DNA of 64,000 bases from an uncultured Macellibacteroides sp. (GTDB lineage Bacteria; Bacteroidota; Bacteroidia; Bacteroidales; Tannerellaceae). Each line of letters starts with the position of its first letter. The stretch's first letter is position 1. Position numbers and translations under genes: made by a program. Shown one piece after another: positions 17,787 to 28,044 of the stretch. The stretch covers positions 4,043,054 to 4,107,053 of the forward strand of contig NZ_OY762974.1 of the NCBI RefSeq assembly GCF_963667135.1, written 5' to 3'. The notes below the pieces were generated by a model. It was not told the DNA's origin, made no database searches, and worked only from the letters and a program-made list of their open reading frames with translations.

Positions 17787-18158
17787 GTAATTTCCCCTGC
17801 TATATATAGCCACAAAATAAAGCAATCTTAAGGTTAGAACCCCTTAAGATTAAGAGCGAAAGATATAGTATTCGCTCCGTACGCCCATGGGCGTATTTTT
17901 TTGCCCCCATGGTTGTATTTTTTTACGCCCATGGGCGCGCGGCGCAAACATACCTGTAATGAACTTTAGTGCTGCCTACTTTCACCCTTAAAGATACCGG
18001 ATAGTACCCTTATCATTAATTATAATGATTAGCAAACTGGCAATTATTAATCAAAAATAAAAAGTAATAAGTCAAAAAGAACAAGCATTCACCAATCATA
18101 ATAACTTATTTTGCACATGTAGATCTGAATAAATGGGAGAATCTATTAAAACATTACT
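17787..18158. other. Gene-free region of 372 bp with hairpins and a CCCATGGG element
   Basis: It holds in order: a 10-bp stem (AATCTTAAGG at 17824-17833 with CCTTAAGATT at 17842-17851) that may terminate the LuxR gene, a 7-bp stem (17854-17860 with 17871-17877), the palindromic element, and about 190 bp of AT-rich DNA before the glycosidase-like gene. The TTATTTTG near 18108 is one mismatch from a -7 box. Confidence 0.7.
17854..17970 (+). repeat. CCCATGGG palindromic element, copy A
   Basis: Palindrome TACGCCCATGGGCGTA (17880-17895), T-run, central CCCCCATGG (17904-17912), T-run, then TACGCCCATGGGCG (17924-17937), which is the inverse of 17882-17895. It is followed by GCGCGGCGCAAA and a tail ending GAACTTTAGT. 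A second copy with the same order of parts lies at 43383-43490 in the same orientation. I see no ORF in it. It may be a REP-like repeat, a structured RNA or a protein-binding site. Confidence 0.75.
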
Positions 18159-19913
18159 ATGCAGAAAACTTATTCTATTTCATTTTTGCTTGTTAGTTTA
18201 TTGATGTGGTCGGATGCAGTACTCGCGCAAACGCAGTCGTTAGGGGGAACCGATGGATTGGGGAGGGTGCTTCCTCAGTACAAGGAAGCAGGTGCCCCCA
18301 TCGGTAATGCCCAGGTAGCCATGTTCTACTTCTTATGGCAGGGAGATGCCTCATCCAAAACTTCGGAAAGACAGTGGGATTTATATGATATATATACAAA
18401 ATATCCGGAAGTATTTGAAGATGCTGATCATCCGAACTGGGGAAGTGGCACGGGTAATTATTATTTCTGGGGAAAACCGATTTACGGTTACTACCGGGGG
18501 GATGATTATTGGGTGCATGTAAGAAATATACAACTTCTTACTGATGCGGGAGTAGACCTTCTGGTAATTGACGCGACAAATGGAATTGCCTATACCCAGC
18601 AGGCAAATGTTCTGATGCAGGCGATCAATTCGGTACGTTTACAAGGAAAGAACCCTCCTAAAATAGTCTTTTACACCAACACCGCTTCCGGTAAAACCAT
18701 ACAAGAAATTTATGATTCTTTCTATAAGGAAGGAGCTCCTTATTTTTATCCGGATTGCTGGTATTACCTGGATCAGAAACCTTTAATTATTGGAGTATCT
18801 GCCGAAACGAAAGATAAAAACTACAAAGATTTCTTTACAATAAAGGAATCGCAGTGGCCTACTGTCGAGCAGGTAGCAGACGGTTGGCCGTGGATTGAAT
18901 TTGTTCGTCCGCAGAAAGTGTATTATAACAATCGGGGAGAAAAAGAAATCATAAATGTCTCCGTTGCCCAGCATCCCAATCCCGGTGCAGGAATGGGAGG
19001 TTCTGCCTTCTATAAAAACAAGGATAATTGGGGACGAAGTTTCCATAATGGTCGTCCGGCGGAGAATCCGAAAATCGATATTCTGTATGGATATAACTTT
19101 CAGGAACAATGGGATGTGGCCATTAAGGAACGTCCCCCGTTTGTTTTCGTTACCGGATGGAACGAATGGATTGCGGGTAAATGGCCCAGTCACGACGATA
19201 ATCCGGAACATTCGTGGTTTTGCGATCAGGCAAGCCCCGAATACAGCCGCGACATAGAGCCTACGTTTACAGCAGGCCTCGACGATCATTATTATATGCA
19301 GCTCGTTAGCAACATCCGGCGCTATAAGGGGGTCTCCCCTCTCCCGGTATTAAGTGCGAAGAAAACAATCAGAACGTTTGATGATTGGGACGAGGTACAA
19401 CCTGAGTATTCGGATTATACCGGAGATGTAAAGCATAGAAATCATCCAAGTGCTCAATCAGGGCCTTTGGTTACTAACGTAAACAATACCGGACGAAACG
19501 ATTTCAAGTGGATGAAAGTAGCCAGAGATGATAAAAACATCTGGTTTTTAGCTCAGACTGCCAACGAAATTACATCGCCTTCCGGCAAACAATGGATGAC
19601 TCTCTTCATTGACACGGATCGTTCCCGCAAGACAGGCTGGAATGGATATGATTTCCGGATCCTGGCCGGGTTGTCCCTCGAGCACTACCATAATGGAAAA
19701 TGGGAATATATGGGGGATGTGAACTATCAACTGGAAGGGAATAAAATGATGATTTCTATTCCCTTCAAAATACTTGGCATTCTACCGGATAAGATTAACA
19801 TTGAATTTAAATGGTCCGACAACTGGCAGAAGGAAGATCCTTTAGATTGGTATATAAATGGTGATGCCGCTCCCGGAGCCCGCTTCAACTTTGTTGCCGT
19901 ATCACAGTTTTAG
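18159..19913 (+). CDS. Secreted GH99/GH71-like protein with C-terminal beta-sandwich (CBM9-like) domain
   Basis: Protein of 584 residues with a signal peptide ending VLAQ. Residues about 45-390 look like a GH71/GH99-type (beta/alpha)8 domain: AMFYFLWQGD, GVDLLVIDATNG, a tyrosine- and tryptophan-rich interior, and FVFVTGWNEWIAGKW near residue 330, with an acidic residue placed as a likely catalytic or structural one. Residues about 420-584 form a separate beta-rich domain (KWMKVARDDKNIWFLAQTA, LFIDTDRSRKTGW) similar to CBM9-like domains. Endo-acting glycosidase activity is a family inference; the substrate is unknown. Its stop interleaves with that of the convergent M28 gene. Confidence 0.65.
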   Translation: MQKTYSISFLLVSLLMWSDAVLAQTQSLGGTDGLGRVLPQYKEAGAPIGNAQVAMFYFLWQGDASSKTSERQWDLYDIYTKYPEVFEDADHPNWGSGTGNYYFWGKPIYGYYRGDDYWVHVRNIQLLTDAGVDLLVIDATNGIAYTQQANVLMQAINSVRLQGKNPPKIVFYTNTASGKTIQEIYDSFYKEGAPYFYPDCWYYLDQKPLIIGVSAETKDKNYKDFFTIKESQWPTVEQVADGWPWIEFVRPQKVYYNNRGEKEIINVSVAQHPNPGAGMGGSAFYKNKDNWGRSFHNGRPAENPKIDILYGYNFQEQWDVAIKERPPFVFVTGWNEWIAGKWPSHDDNPEHSWFCDQASPEYSRDIEPTFTAGLDDHYYMQLVSNIRRYKGVSPLPVLSAKKTIRTFDDWDEVQPEYSDYTGDVKHRNHPSAQSGPLVTNVNNTGRNDFKWMKVARDDKNIWFLAQTANEITSPSGKQWMTLFIDTDRSRKTGWNGYDFRILAGLSLEHYHNGKWEYMGDVNYQLEGNKMMISIPFKILGILPDKINIEFKWSDNWQKEDPLDWYINGDAAPGARFNFVAVSQF

Positions 19914-21430
19914 TCTTTACTTAAATCCTGCTTTTCATCGTTTGCAAGCATAATTATTGTCCAATAAAGCCATTCTGTGGCTGATTGAAGTATTTCCGGG
20001 TTTATTGATGCCGAATTATCATTTGGATGATGATAGAAGCGCCCTCCTACTGCTCGAACATCAACGCAAGGGTATCCGGATTTCATAAATACGGCACCAT
20101 CCGTACGGGGACGGGTAAGGTATTGTGTACTTGAAACGGATAACCGGCGATGCACATACGATTTGTTTGCTTTATCAAGATAGGCAGCAAACCCGGGAAA
20201 TGTATATCCATACGAGGCTTTAAGCGTTTCGCCGGCACCTACCTGTTCCAAATTTAGTATGGCTTTAATTTTATCTTTAGGAAACAAGGGATGCTGAATG
20301 TAATAAGTGCTACCGGTAAGACCGGATTCCTCTCCATCCAAACTTAAAAACACCACACTTCGCTTAGGCTTGATTCCTGATTTGGCCAATGCTTCGGCTA
20401 CTCCCAGCAATGCTGCTGAAGAAGTGTTGTTATCGTTTGCGCCTTCAATAAGAAACGGAATCAGGCCCAGATGATCAAGATGGGCGGAAATGACAATATA
20501 TTCATTGCTTAAATCAGGATCGCTTCCTTTCACTATTCCGAGTATGTTTTTCCCTGTAGCATCCGGATTATAGGTAGAAACCATCTTAATGTGTGCTTTC
20601 TTTCCGGTAGCAAATGATGCTGATTTTTTTGTACTGTATATCTTTTTTACGGTTTCCTTATACGTTTTACCAGTTCCCTTAAAAATATCTTCCACCAGAG
20701 CTTCGGTAACGTGGCAATATACAAAATTGGGGTTGTAAACAGCATTAGGCCCCGGCACCCACTTGTAAAGCATACCAATGGCACCATGACTGGCTGCATT
20801 GGCCAGTTTTGTCTGATGCAACGTATGCTTGTACCACAAGGCAATTGAGTCGGGCTTCTGACTTGTATTTGGTGTTTCGCCTTCTACCAAAACGATTTTT
20901 CCTTTAACATCTATTCCTTTATAATCATCGTAACCTAATTCCGGAGCCGATACACCAAATCCGGCATAAACTACGTCGGCCGTAATGTCGCCGTTACCGG
21001 AAGAATTTCCGGCAAACCAACCATCTGCCCAAGGGTATTGTTTGCTAATCCAGACAGTTTCCTTTTTACTTCCTACTGTAGGAAAAAGGATTTCCATGGT
21101 ACTACCCTCCTTTATTTCTACACAAGGATGAGGATATTCCTGTATATATGAGCCTTTGTCGCCTCCGGGAAGTAACCCCCAAGCTGAGTAATAACCTTTA
21201 ACAATCTCTGCAGCTTTTGCCATACCCAGCGATCCGGCAAGTCTTCCTTCCAAAGAAGGATCAGACAATTGTTTAACATATCCGAATAATTTTTCGGAAG
21301 TAATGTGCCGATGCATTGCATCGAGATATGTTTCTTCTTCAGAAAGCTTAGAACTGTCTGTTTGAAGCGGCTGAGCCATTAGCGCACTGGTAATCAGCAG
21401 AAATAAGGTAAAAAGTATTTCTTTTCTCAT
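19910..21430 (-). CDS. Exported M28-family zinc aminopeptidase (first of two)
   Basis: Start set at 21430 (MRKEILFTLFLLITSALMAQ) because it gives a standard signal peptide; an upstream ATG at 21493 only adds a second hydrophobic stretch. 506 residues. Residues 130-270 hold an inserted PA-like domain. Zinc and catalytic residues: H317 in SAHLDHLG, D333 in GANDNNTS, E367/E368 in DGEESGLTG, E395 in LNLEQVG where most relatives have Asp, and H467/H468 in FYHHPND. The Glu variant recalls the NLE motif of Pff1/ERMP1-type M28 enzymes. Last gene of the M28-SusC-SusD-M28 operon. Likely role: releasing N-terminal residues from peptides. Confidence 0.9.
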   Translation of the reverse strand: MRKEILFTLFLLITSALMAQPLQTDSSKLSEEETYLDAMHRHITSEKLFGYVKQLSDPSLEGRLAGSLGMAKAAEIVKGYYSAWGLLPGGDKGSYIQEYPHPCVEIKEGSTMEILFPTVGSKKETVWISKQYPWADGWFAGNSSGNGDITADVVYAGFGVSAPELGYDDYKGIDVKGKIVLVEGETPNTSQKPDSIALWYKHTLHQTKLANAASHGAIGMLYKWVPGPNAVYNPNFVYCHVTEALVEDIFKGTGKTYKETVKKIYSTKKSASFATGKKAHIKMVSTYNPDATGKNILGIVKGSDPDLSNEYIVISAHLDHLGLIPFLIEGANDNNTSSAALLGVAEALAKSGIKPKRSVVFLSLDGEESGLTGSTYYIQHPLFPKDKIKAILNLEQVGAGETLKASYGYTFPGFAAYLDKANKSYVHRRLSVSSTQYLTRPRTDGAVFMKSGYPCVDVRAVGGRFYHHPNDNSASINPEILQSATEWLYWTIIMLANDEKQDLSKD

Positions 21431-21541
21431 GTCACATATAATTTGAAGTACTAAAAGTACAATAGTTTTTAGAATAAAAAACAAGGAGATCATTACAATC
21501 TCCTTGCCAAACGTGTGTGTGTTTAGAATATAGCAAAAAGG

Positions 21542-22930
21542 CTAATCAGCAATAAGTTTATTCTGCGAACGTTCTGATTGAGGAATTGGCCAAATATATC
21601 CGTTGGTTTTTAATTCCGGGCCCACACTTAGTTCTCCTATGGTACCCTTTTGCTTTACAATCGTTTCTGCCCGTCTTCTCTGATCAAAAGGACGAATAGC
21701 CTCTCCAACAAACTCAGCTCTCTTTTCATTATAGATTGCTGTTTTTAAAGCATCACCTGAAAGATTGGCTATATCAATGGGATCTGCACTGGCCGGAACT
21801 GAACGTCTGCGTACTTCAAGTAAGGCGGCTCTGGCCTTTCCCGGTTCATTGTTGTTATAGTAGCATTCGGATAAGTCCAGTAATGTTTCGGCATAGCGGA
21901 ATAAAGGCACCCAATCGTCGAAAGTTACTCCATCAATGAATTTCTTCAGAATAACTCCATCAGTAAGACCAGAAATACGTGCGTCTTCAGACAATCCGTA
22001 TCCAGGGATACTCATTATATTACTTTGCTTATCAAGAACAATAGATGTTCCATCGTAGTAAAAATAGCCAAGCGCAAATTGATTATCGGGATGGTTTGTG
22101 GATGACATGGGTAAAGAGAAAATAGCCTCTTCCGATATATAAGGCGATCTGAATACCGTTGTAACATTTGATAAAAGCTTATAGCCCTTCACTTTTTCGC
22201 CGGCTTTTATGGCATTACCCCAATCTTCCATAACCATGTAAACCCTCATTTTAAGCATTTCGGCAGCACCCTGGGTTGCACGGGTTACCAGACTATAAGT
22301 ATTACCTCCCGAAGGAAGCGCATCGGATTCTGATAAATCGGCAAGAATCTGATCCAATACTTCTTTCGACGTGGAACGAGCCAAGTCATTATTGGTAATA
22401 TCACTTTCTGCATTCAAACGTAATGGAACCGATAACGCACTACTTCCCATTTTGTAAGGCATAGTATAAATCTGGTGTAGATAATAATAACACATAGCAC
22501 GTACAAATTTTGCTTCTGCAACGTATTGGTTGTATTTATCTCCGGCATATTCCTTACTTGCCTCTAAATTCTTAAGAAAAGTATTTACTTTATTTATTGT
22601 TAGATACGCATATTGCCAGGTCTGCGAGTTTTCCTGAGTGGTAAGTCCAACACTCATTTCGTAAGACATAAGCGCCTCGTATCCGTTTCCTGATACATTA
22701 ACCATTTCGTCGCCAATATTGTCTATAACAATCGCCGCCTTACCTCCCATAAAATAAGGATCTTTTAAAGCAAGATACAAGCCTGTTACGGCGCCCTCCA
22801 GTCTTTCGGAATCTGTATATACGTCGTTTTCTGTAATATACAAAGGCGGTTCTTTTTCCAGAAAATCGGAGCAGCCTGTAACAGATAATAAACTGCAAAA
22901 TAGCAATGAATATATAACTAATCTTTTCAT
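21542..22930 (-). CDS. SusD/RagB-family nutrient-binding lipoprotein
   Basis: Lipoprotein of 462 residues with signal MKRLVIYSLLFCSLLSVTGC and lipobox Cys20, followed by SDFLEKEP, a very typical SusD start. TPR-like helices follow (AVTGLYLALKDPYF, YYYLHQIY), and the C-terminus has the RagB/SusD ending IRPFDQRRRAE and NGYIWPIPQSE. It sits on the outer face of the outer membrane and forms the lid over the SusC-type barrel. Its neighbours are two M28 peptidases and no glycoside hydrolase on the same strand, so peptides are the more likely ligand than glycans. Confidence 0.93.
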   Translation of the reverse strand: MKRLVIYSLLFCSLLSVTGCSDFLEKEPPLYITENDVYTDSERLEGAVTGLYLALKDPYFMGGKAAIVIDNIGDEMVNVSGNGYEALMSYEMSVGLTTQENSQTWQYAYLTINKVNTFLKNLEASKEYAGDKYNQYVAEAKFVRAMCYYYLHQIYTMPYKMGSSALSVPLRLNAESDITNNDLARSTSKEVLDQILADLSESDALPSGGNTYSLVTRATQGAAEMLKMRVYMVMEDWGNAIKAGEKVKGYKLLSNVTTVFRSPYISEEAIFSLPMSSTNHPDNQFALGYFYYDGTSIVLDKQSNIMSIPGYGLSEDARISGLTDGVILKKFIDGVTFDDWVPLFRYAETLLDLSECYYNNNEPGKARAALLEVRRRSVPASADPIDIANLSGDALKTAIYNEKRAEFVGEAIRPFDQRRRAETIVKQKGTIGELSVGPELKTNGYIWPIPQSERSQNKLIAD

Positions 22931-22960
22931 ACTCTTAATTTATTAAATTATACAATTCTT

Positions 22961-25900
22961 TTAGAATGTAATGTTTGCACCAAATGTGTATACTTTGGAG
23001 TTCGGCATGGTATTTTTATCAACGCCACCCTGTAGAATAGCATTATCTGTAGTAACCAATGCTTCGGGATCTAAACCTGAATAGCTGGTAATTACGAACA
23101 GATTCTGCGCTTGAGCGTAGACACGAAGGGCGCTTATGCCAATTTTCTTTGACCATTTTTTTGTATCAAATGTATAACCGAATGAGATGTTCTTCATACG
23201 CAGATAATCTCCTTTTTCAACCCATTGAGAAATAGGAAAAGCTGATCCGTTTGAATAGTTATCCCCATAAATTGGTTTTGCGTATTTAGCCGCATCTCCG
23301 GATGCTTTCCAGTAGTTATTGTATACATCCATTGCATTGTTCCAGAAACGCATATCACTTAATGTGGCTGTGGTACCATTATATATTTTGTTACCTCCGG
23401 AGTACTGAAACAATAAGGAAAGGTCAAAGTTCTTATATTTGAAGTCGTTGCTCCAACCTCCGTAATAGGTAGGAAGTGTACCTCCGGCAATAATCTTCTT
23501 GATATCGCTTTCCATATAAGCTTCACCATTATCCTTTCTGAAGTACTTACCACTTTTTTCGAACATCATCAAAACTTCCGTGCCATCTCCTCCGATAAAT
23601 ATACGGCGACCTGTTTCCGGATCTATACCAGCTGTTGGTGTTACATAAAGTTGCCCGATCGAATATCCGGGTAATGTAATATTTGACTCGTTGGATCCGC
23701 TACCTCCGATAAGACTGGAAACGCCTTCGGCCAGTTCGTTTACCCGGTTTTTAGATGTGGTAATGTTAAAAGACGTGTTCCAGGTAAAATCATCGGCTTT
23801 AACAACCTGAGCCGAAAGAGTGAGTTCAATTCCTGAGTTGGTCATCTTCCCTGCATTGGTTGTGATTTTGTTATCAGGAATACCTTTTGAAGGGGAGACC
23901 GGCACGTCCAGAATTAAATCGGATGCAACATTTTTATAATAATCGAACTCGACTGTAAGGTTATTAAATAATTGAGCCGAAAATCCCAAATCCATCTTTG
24001 AACTTGATTCCCACTTCAGGTTTTCGCTATCGGCAATACTGCTAAGTTTATACACACCTGAAGTTCCGTAGTATCCGCTTGTATAGTACGATTTAGAAGC
24101 ATACTCCTTTACATTAGTATTTCCTACAATACCCCAGCTTCCCTTAACTTTCAAATCGGTAACAACATTGCTGAAGGGTTTGAAAAATTCTTCCTGAGAG
24201 ATACGCCATGCAGCTGATGCTCCGCCAAAGTTACCCCATCGGTGGTTTTTACTTAGTGCTGAATAGCCATCTCGACGGAAGTTTAGTGAAAGCATGTATT
24301 TAGCCATATAATCGTAGTTGATACGACCTAAATAAGACAATAAGCTACTTTCTACAATTTCATTTCCATATGGATAGGTATTGCTGAAATCTGCCTGATA
24401 AAGCTGAAATTTCGTATCTGCAATATCTGTACGGTATGCTCCCCAGCGATCGCGTTTCTTTTCGTAAGATTCCATACCGGCAAGTACGTCAAAATTATGA
24501 TCTCCGAGACTGAAATTATATTGGGCTGTGTTTGTCCACGTCAATGTCTTATTTTTAATCTGAACACTGTAAGCCTCGCCATGCGTAGAGTATCCATCTC
24601 CCATGTATGGGTTATTGAAACGCTTGTCGACCACGTTCATATAGTCAATTCCAAGCTGCGTCTTTAAGGTAAGATTTTTAATCGGAGTTAATTCGGCAAA
24701 GTAACTGGACAAAATACGAGCTACATCCGTTTCCACCTGACTACCATTTTCCAGCAAAGCTGCCGGGTTGGGATACCCGCTTACACGTACAGTATTCGGA
24801 ACAATACCCATTGCTCCTCCGTCGCCAAGATAGGCTGTACCATCTTCATTGTATGCCGGCATATTAGGAGGGAGAATTAGTGCCAGACGAGTATATCCTT
24901 CTGTTGCAAATACCCCTCCGTTACGACCTTTGTCTGAATATTTTGTACCAGAGTTTGTTGCATTCATATTGAAGCCAATCTTTAACCAGTCTGTTGCTTT
25001 TGCTGTAACATTGGCAGCACCTCCCAGACGATTGTAATTATCGTTTTTAATTACGCCCGACTGATCTGTATAATTTGCCGACAAATAATATTGAATTCTT
25101 TGCGTACCTCCGCTAATTGATACCGCGTGACTGTGCTGCAAACCCGTCTGAAAGACTTCCTTGGACCAATCAGTATCCACATAGCTGCCATCGGTAAGTT
25201 TCCACATATTATAGGCTTTATTGCCGTATGGGGATGTATAACCAGATGTTAATGACCTTTCGTCGGTTCCATAACGATTCTTGACAGTCAGGTTCTTGAA
25301 ATCTACATACTGCTGTGCGTTCATTACGTCAACAGTTTTACTTGGAACCGTAACCCCCACCCATGTATTGTAGGAAATCTTGGTTTTTTCCTGCTGTCCT
25401 TTTTTCGTTGTAATCAACACAACACCATTCGCTGCACGAGATCCGTACATAGCCGCTGCTGCTGCATCTTTTAATACATCCATCGAAAGGATATCCGCAG
25501 GGTTGATATCTGCCAGTGGATTTATGCTACCTGTATACGAAACATTTCCTGTTTGTACTGGAACTCCATCCACAACGTATAATGGTTCTGTTCCGGATGT
25601 AATAGAGGAAACACCACGAACTCGTACGATTGGAGCTTGCCCGACGGCTCCCGAAGTGGTGATAATGCTAACTCCTGCCGCACGTCCTTGCAAAGCAGTT
25701 TCTGCACTTGGACTTGGCATGTCTTTAAAAGAATCTCCTTTAACCGATGCTACCGAAGCTGTTACCGTGCGTTTAGTCTGTGTTCCATAACCAACCACAA
25801 CTACTTCATCCATGCTAATTGCATCGTTTTTCATTTCTACATTAATTACTGCACGACCTTTAACTGGTTCTATCAATGTTTCCATACCTAAGAACCTGAA

Positions 25901-26119
25901 TTCCAAAACTCCTTCTTTGGTTACATCCAAAGAATACTTACCGTCGAATCCAGTTACAGCACCTGTAGATGAACCTTGTAAAATAACTGTAACACCAGCA
26001 ATCGGGCCCATTCCGGCCTCTGTTACCTCTCCGGTTACCCGGGTCTTTTGTGCTGAAACAAGGGTTGTTCCAACCAAAAACATGACTAAGAGCGATAGAA
26101 TAAATCTTTTTGTAGCCAT
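22961..26119 (-). CDS. SusC/RagA-family TonB-linked outer membrane transporter
   Basis: Protein of 1052 residues. A signal peptide (ending LVSAQ) is followed by a carboxypeptidase-D-like domain (about 26-98), the TonB box and plug start MDEVVVVGYGTQTKRTVT (about 103-120), the plug to about 230, and a long 22-strand barrel ending in the C-terminal Phe of TFGANITF. All parts are intact. It works with the SusD homologue 30 bp downstream and needs TonB-ExbBD energy. Gene order M28, SusC, SusD, M28 on one strand indicates a single operon. No ECF sigma, anti-sigma or hybrid two-component regulator is adjacent. Confidence 0.95.
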   Translation of the reverse strand: MATKRFILSLLVMFLVGTTLVSAQKTRVTGEVTEAGMGPIAGVTVILQGSSTGAVTGFDGKYSLDVTKEGVLEFRFLGMETLIEPVKGRAVINVEMKNDAISMDEVVVVGYGTQTKRTVTASVASVKGDSFKDMPSPSAETALQGRAAGVSIITTSGAVGQAPIVRVRGVSSITSGTEPLYVVDGVPVQTGNVSYTGSINPLADINPADILSMDVLKDAAAAAMYGSRAANGVVLITTKKGQQEKTKISYNTWVGVTVPSKTVDVMNAQQYVDFKNLTVKNRYGTDERSLTSGYTSPYGNKAYNMWKLTDGSYVDTDWSKEVFQTGLQHSHAVSISGGTQRIQYYLSANYTDQSGVIKNDNYNRLGGAANVTAKATDWLKIGFNMNATNSGTKYSDKGRNGGVFATEGYTRLALILPPNMPAYNEDGTAYLGDGGAMGIVPNTVRVSGYPNPAALLENGSQVETDVARILSSYFAELTPIKNLTLKTQLGIDYMNVVDKRFNNPYMGDGYSTHGEAYSVQIKNKTLTWTNTAQYNFSLGDHNFDVLAGMESYEKKRDRWGAYRTDIADTKFQLYQADFSNTYPYGNEIVESSLLSYLGRINYDYMAKYMLSLNFRRDGYSALSKNHRWGNFGGASAAWRISQEEFFKPFSNVVTDLKVKGSWGIVGNTNVKEYASKSYYTSGYYGTSGVYKLSSIADSENLKWESSSKMDLGFSAQLFNNLTVEFDYYKNVASDLILDVPVSPSKGIPDNKITTNAGKMTNSGIELTLSAQVVKADDFTWNTSFNITTSKNRVNELAEGVSSLIGGSGSNESNITLPGYSIGQLYVTPTAGIDPETGRRIFIGGDGTEVLMMFEKSGKYFRKDNGEAYMESDIKKIIAGGTLPTYYGGWSNDFKYKNFDLSLLFQYSGGNKIYNGTTATLSDMRFWNNAMDVYNNYWKASGDAAKYAKPIYGDNYSNGSAFPISQWVEKGDYLRMKNISFGYTFDTKKWSKKIGISALRVYAQAQNLFVITSYSGLDPEALVTTDNAILQGGVDKNTMPNSKVYTFGANITF

Positions 26120-26257
26120 TCTTTTTTCATTTTAGAATAAAACTTATTTTTCTTGTGTGTAGATTATAATCTAAGTTTTGTTCCCTATGGAAAACCTGTA
26201 CTACCTTGTCACTTATAATTTGGTCTAAATATTATATGCTATTTTACTATTGTATTT

Positions 26258-27778
26258 TCAGAGATTTACTTTTGAAACTTCCGACATATCCATCATTGTA
26301 GTAGATACTAGTTTTACTGCATCACGCATGATTTCAAAATTTATCAGTTCAATTACATCACCCGGATGATGGTATGGTGTTTTTTCTGTAGCACCAAACG
26401 CATGCAAGCTGATTACAGGTATTCCTTTTTGGAAAAATACGGCTCCATCAGTTCGTGGTCTTGTAATAATCTCGTTTGCGCCCAAACTGGTTCTGAACGG
26501 TCGTTTTACAAACGTATCATTTGCTTGTTTTACATAACTAAGCACATTCTCATACTTTTGAGCCGTGTTAGCACCAATTCCATATCCTGTTCCTAACATA
26601 TCAATATTGAATAGAGCTTTAATGCTTTCAAGCGGAACTAGTGGATGGTCAACAAAGTACTGACTTCCCAACAAACCAGTTTCTTCGCCTGCATATAGTA
26701 TAAATAATAGTGTTCGTTTAGGTTTATAACCAGAAGTAGCAAGGGCTTTCGCAGCTCCCATAATAATCACTGAACCTGAGCCATTATCCAATGCTCCTGG
26801 CATAAGAACGGGCATCATTCCCACATGATCCAAATGACCTCCGGCCATTATTACTTCTGGAGCAAGTGTAGCATCTGTCCCTTTTATCATTCCTACCACA
26901 TTATAACCAATACCCTCTGGATGAAATGCTGTTACTGCCTTGATGTCGGCTTTTTTATTGATTGAGAATGACTGAGGTTTAAGAGTTTCTCTTATCTTTA
27001 ATTTAGTTTTGTCATAATTTTTACCTGTACCTGCAAATATATCATTTACTACTTTTTCACTAATACACGCGTATACAAAACCTTTGTTCCATCCAGGATT
27101 CGGATTGGCTGTAGTCGAAATGTATAGCATTCCGGCAGCTCCATGATCTGTAGCATTTTTCATTTTATGAGAGTGATATTGATATGGCATCCATTTTTTC
27201 TGTAATACCGGATCATTTCCTCCGTAAGGGATATCCCTTTCACAAACAACAATTTTCCCTTTAACATCAATACCATTATAATCATCGTAATGTAGTTCCG
27301 GTGCAGTTATGCCATATCCGATATAAATAAGATCAATTCCTTTTATCTCTCCTGAGTCTGAAGTTCCTCCAGCCATATAGTCGTCAGGATAGTCATATGT
27401 CTTCTCGACCCAATCATTTCCAACCGGCAGGTATAATTTGAAATATCCACCTGGTTTTACTTCTGTATAAGGATGAGAAAATGATTGAAAATAAGTACTA
27501 TTATCCCCTGCTGGAGCTAATCCCCATTCTCCAAAAAGTTTGGCAGCAAAGTGCGCTGCTTTTGTGTAACCAACATCTCCGGTTAACCGCCCTCGGCATT
27601 CTGCCGACACAAAATAGGATAACCATGTTCGTAAATCAGATTCTGTTACTGTGTGAAGAATTTTACTGGTTTTATCGTATTCAACCGTTTGAGATTGATT
27701 AGTACCCTGAGGTAAAACTTTCTGGCTTGTAGTACTGATCACTACTAGAAAAAGAATAAAAATCCTAAACTTTCCCAT
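26258..27778 (-). CDS. Exported M28-family zinc aminopeptidase (second of two)
   Basis: Protein of 506 residues with a signal peptide at the N-terminus (hydrophobic 5-20). A PA-like insert occupies about 125-260. Metal ligands and the catalytic base are canonical: H315 in GGHLDHVG, D331 in GALDNGSGS, E365/E366 in AGEETGLLG, D393 in FNIDMLG and H470/H471 in YHHPGD. It is about the same length as the other M28 protein of the operon and similar along its whole length, so the two arose by an old duplication, with divergence at the fourth metal ligand. It is first in the operon and starts about 90 bp after a good -7 element. Confidence 0.92.
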   Translation of the reverse strand: MGKFRIFILFLVVISTTSQKVLPQGTNQSQTVEYDKTSKILHTVTESDLRTWLSYFVSAECRGRLTGDVGYTKAAHFAAKLFGEWGLAPAGDNSTYFQSFSHPYTEVKPGGYFKLYLPVGNDWVEKTYDYPDDYMAGGTSDSGEIKGIDLIYIGYGITAPELHYDDYNGIDVKGKIVVCERDIPYGGNDPVLQKKWMPYQYHSHKMKNATDHGAAGMLYISTTANPNPGWNKGFVYACISEKVVNDIFAGTGKNYDKTKLKIRETLKPQSFSINKKADIKAVTAFHPEGIGYNVVGMIKGTDATLAPEVIMAGGHLDHVGMMPVLMPGALDNGSGSVIIMGAAKALATSGYKPKRTLLFILYAGEETGLLGSQYFVDHPLVPLESIKALFNIDMLGTGYGIGANTAQKYENVLSYVKQANDTFVKRPFRTSLGANEIITRPRTDGAVFFQKGIPVISLHAFGATEKTPYHHPGDVIELINFEIMRDAVKLVSTTMMDMSEVSKVNL

Positions 27779-27865
27779 ACTATTAATGTTTCTGAAATAA
27801 AAAACCTTTTATCAAGTTATACACAAGACAAAATAGTAAAACCTAGATCCGTAATCCACACGTTG

Positions 27866-27873
27866 CAAATTTA
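27866..27873 (-). promoter_or_regulatory. Putative -7 element (TAAATTTG) for the M28-SusC-SusD-M28 operon
   Basis: Minus-strand TAnnTTTG match 87 bases before the ATG at 27778. No clear -33 TTTG at the normal spacing. Confidence 0.45.
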
Positions 27874-28044
27874 TACACATTGTTATAATATATACATTTT
27901 AACAACGATTTGTTTTAATAATTAAATAAATAGTTTCATTATAACTATATTTTACAATATATATTTACATTTAAACACAATACAAACCAAATAAATTACA
28001 TTTTAAAACTATAAATGTTTAATACAATAACAAAAACACACATA

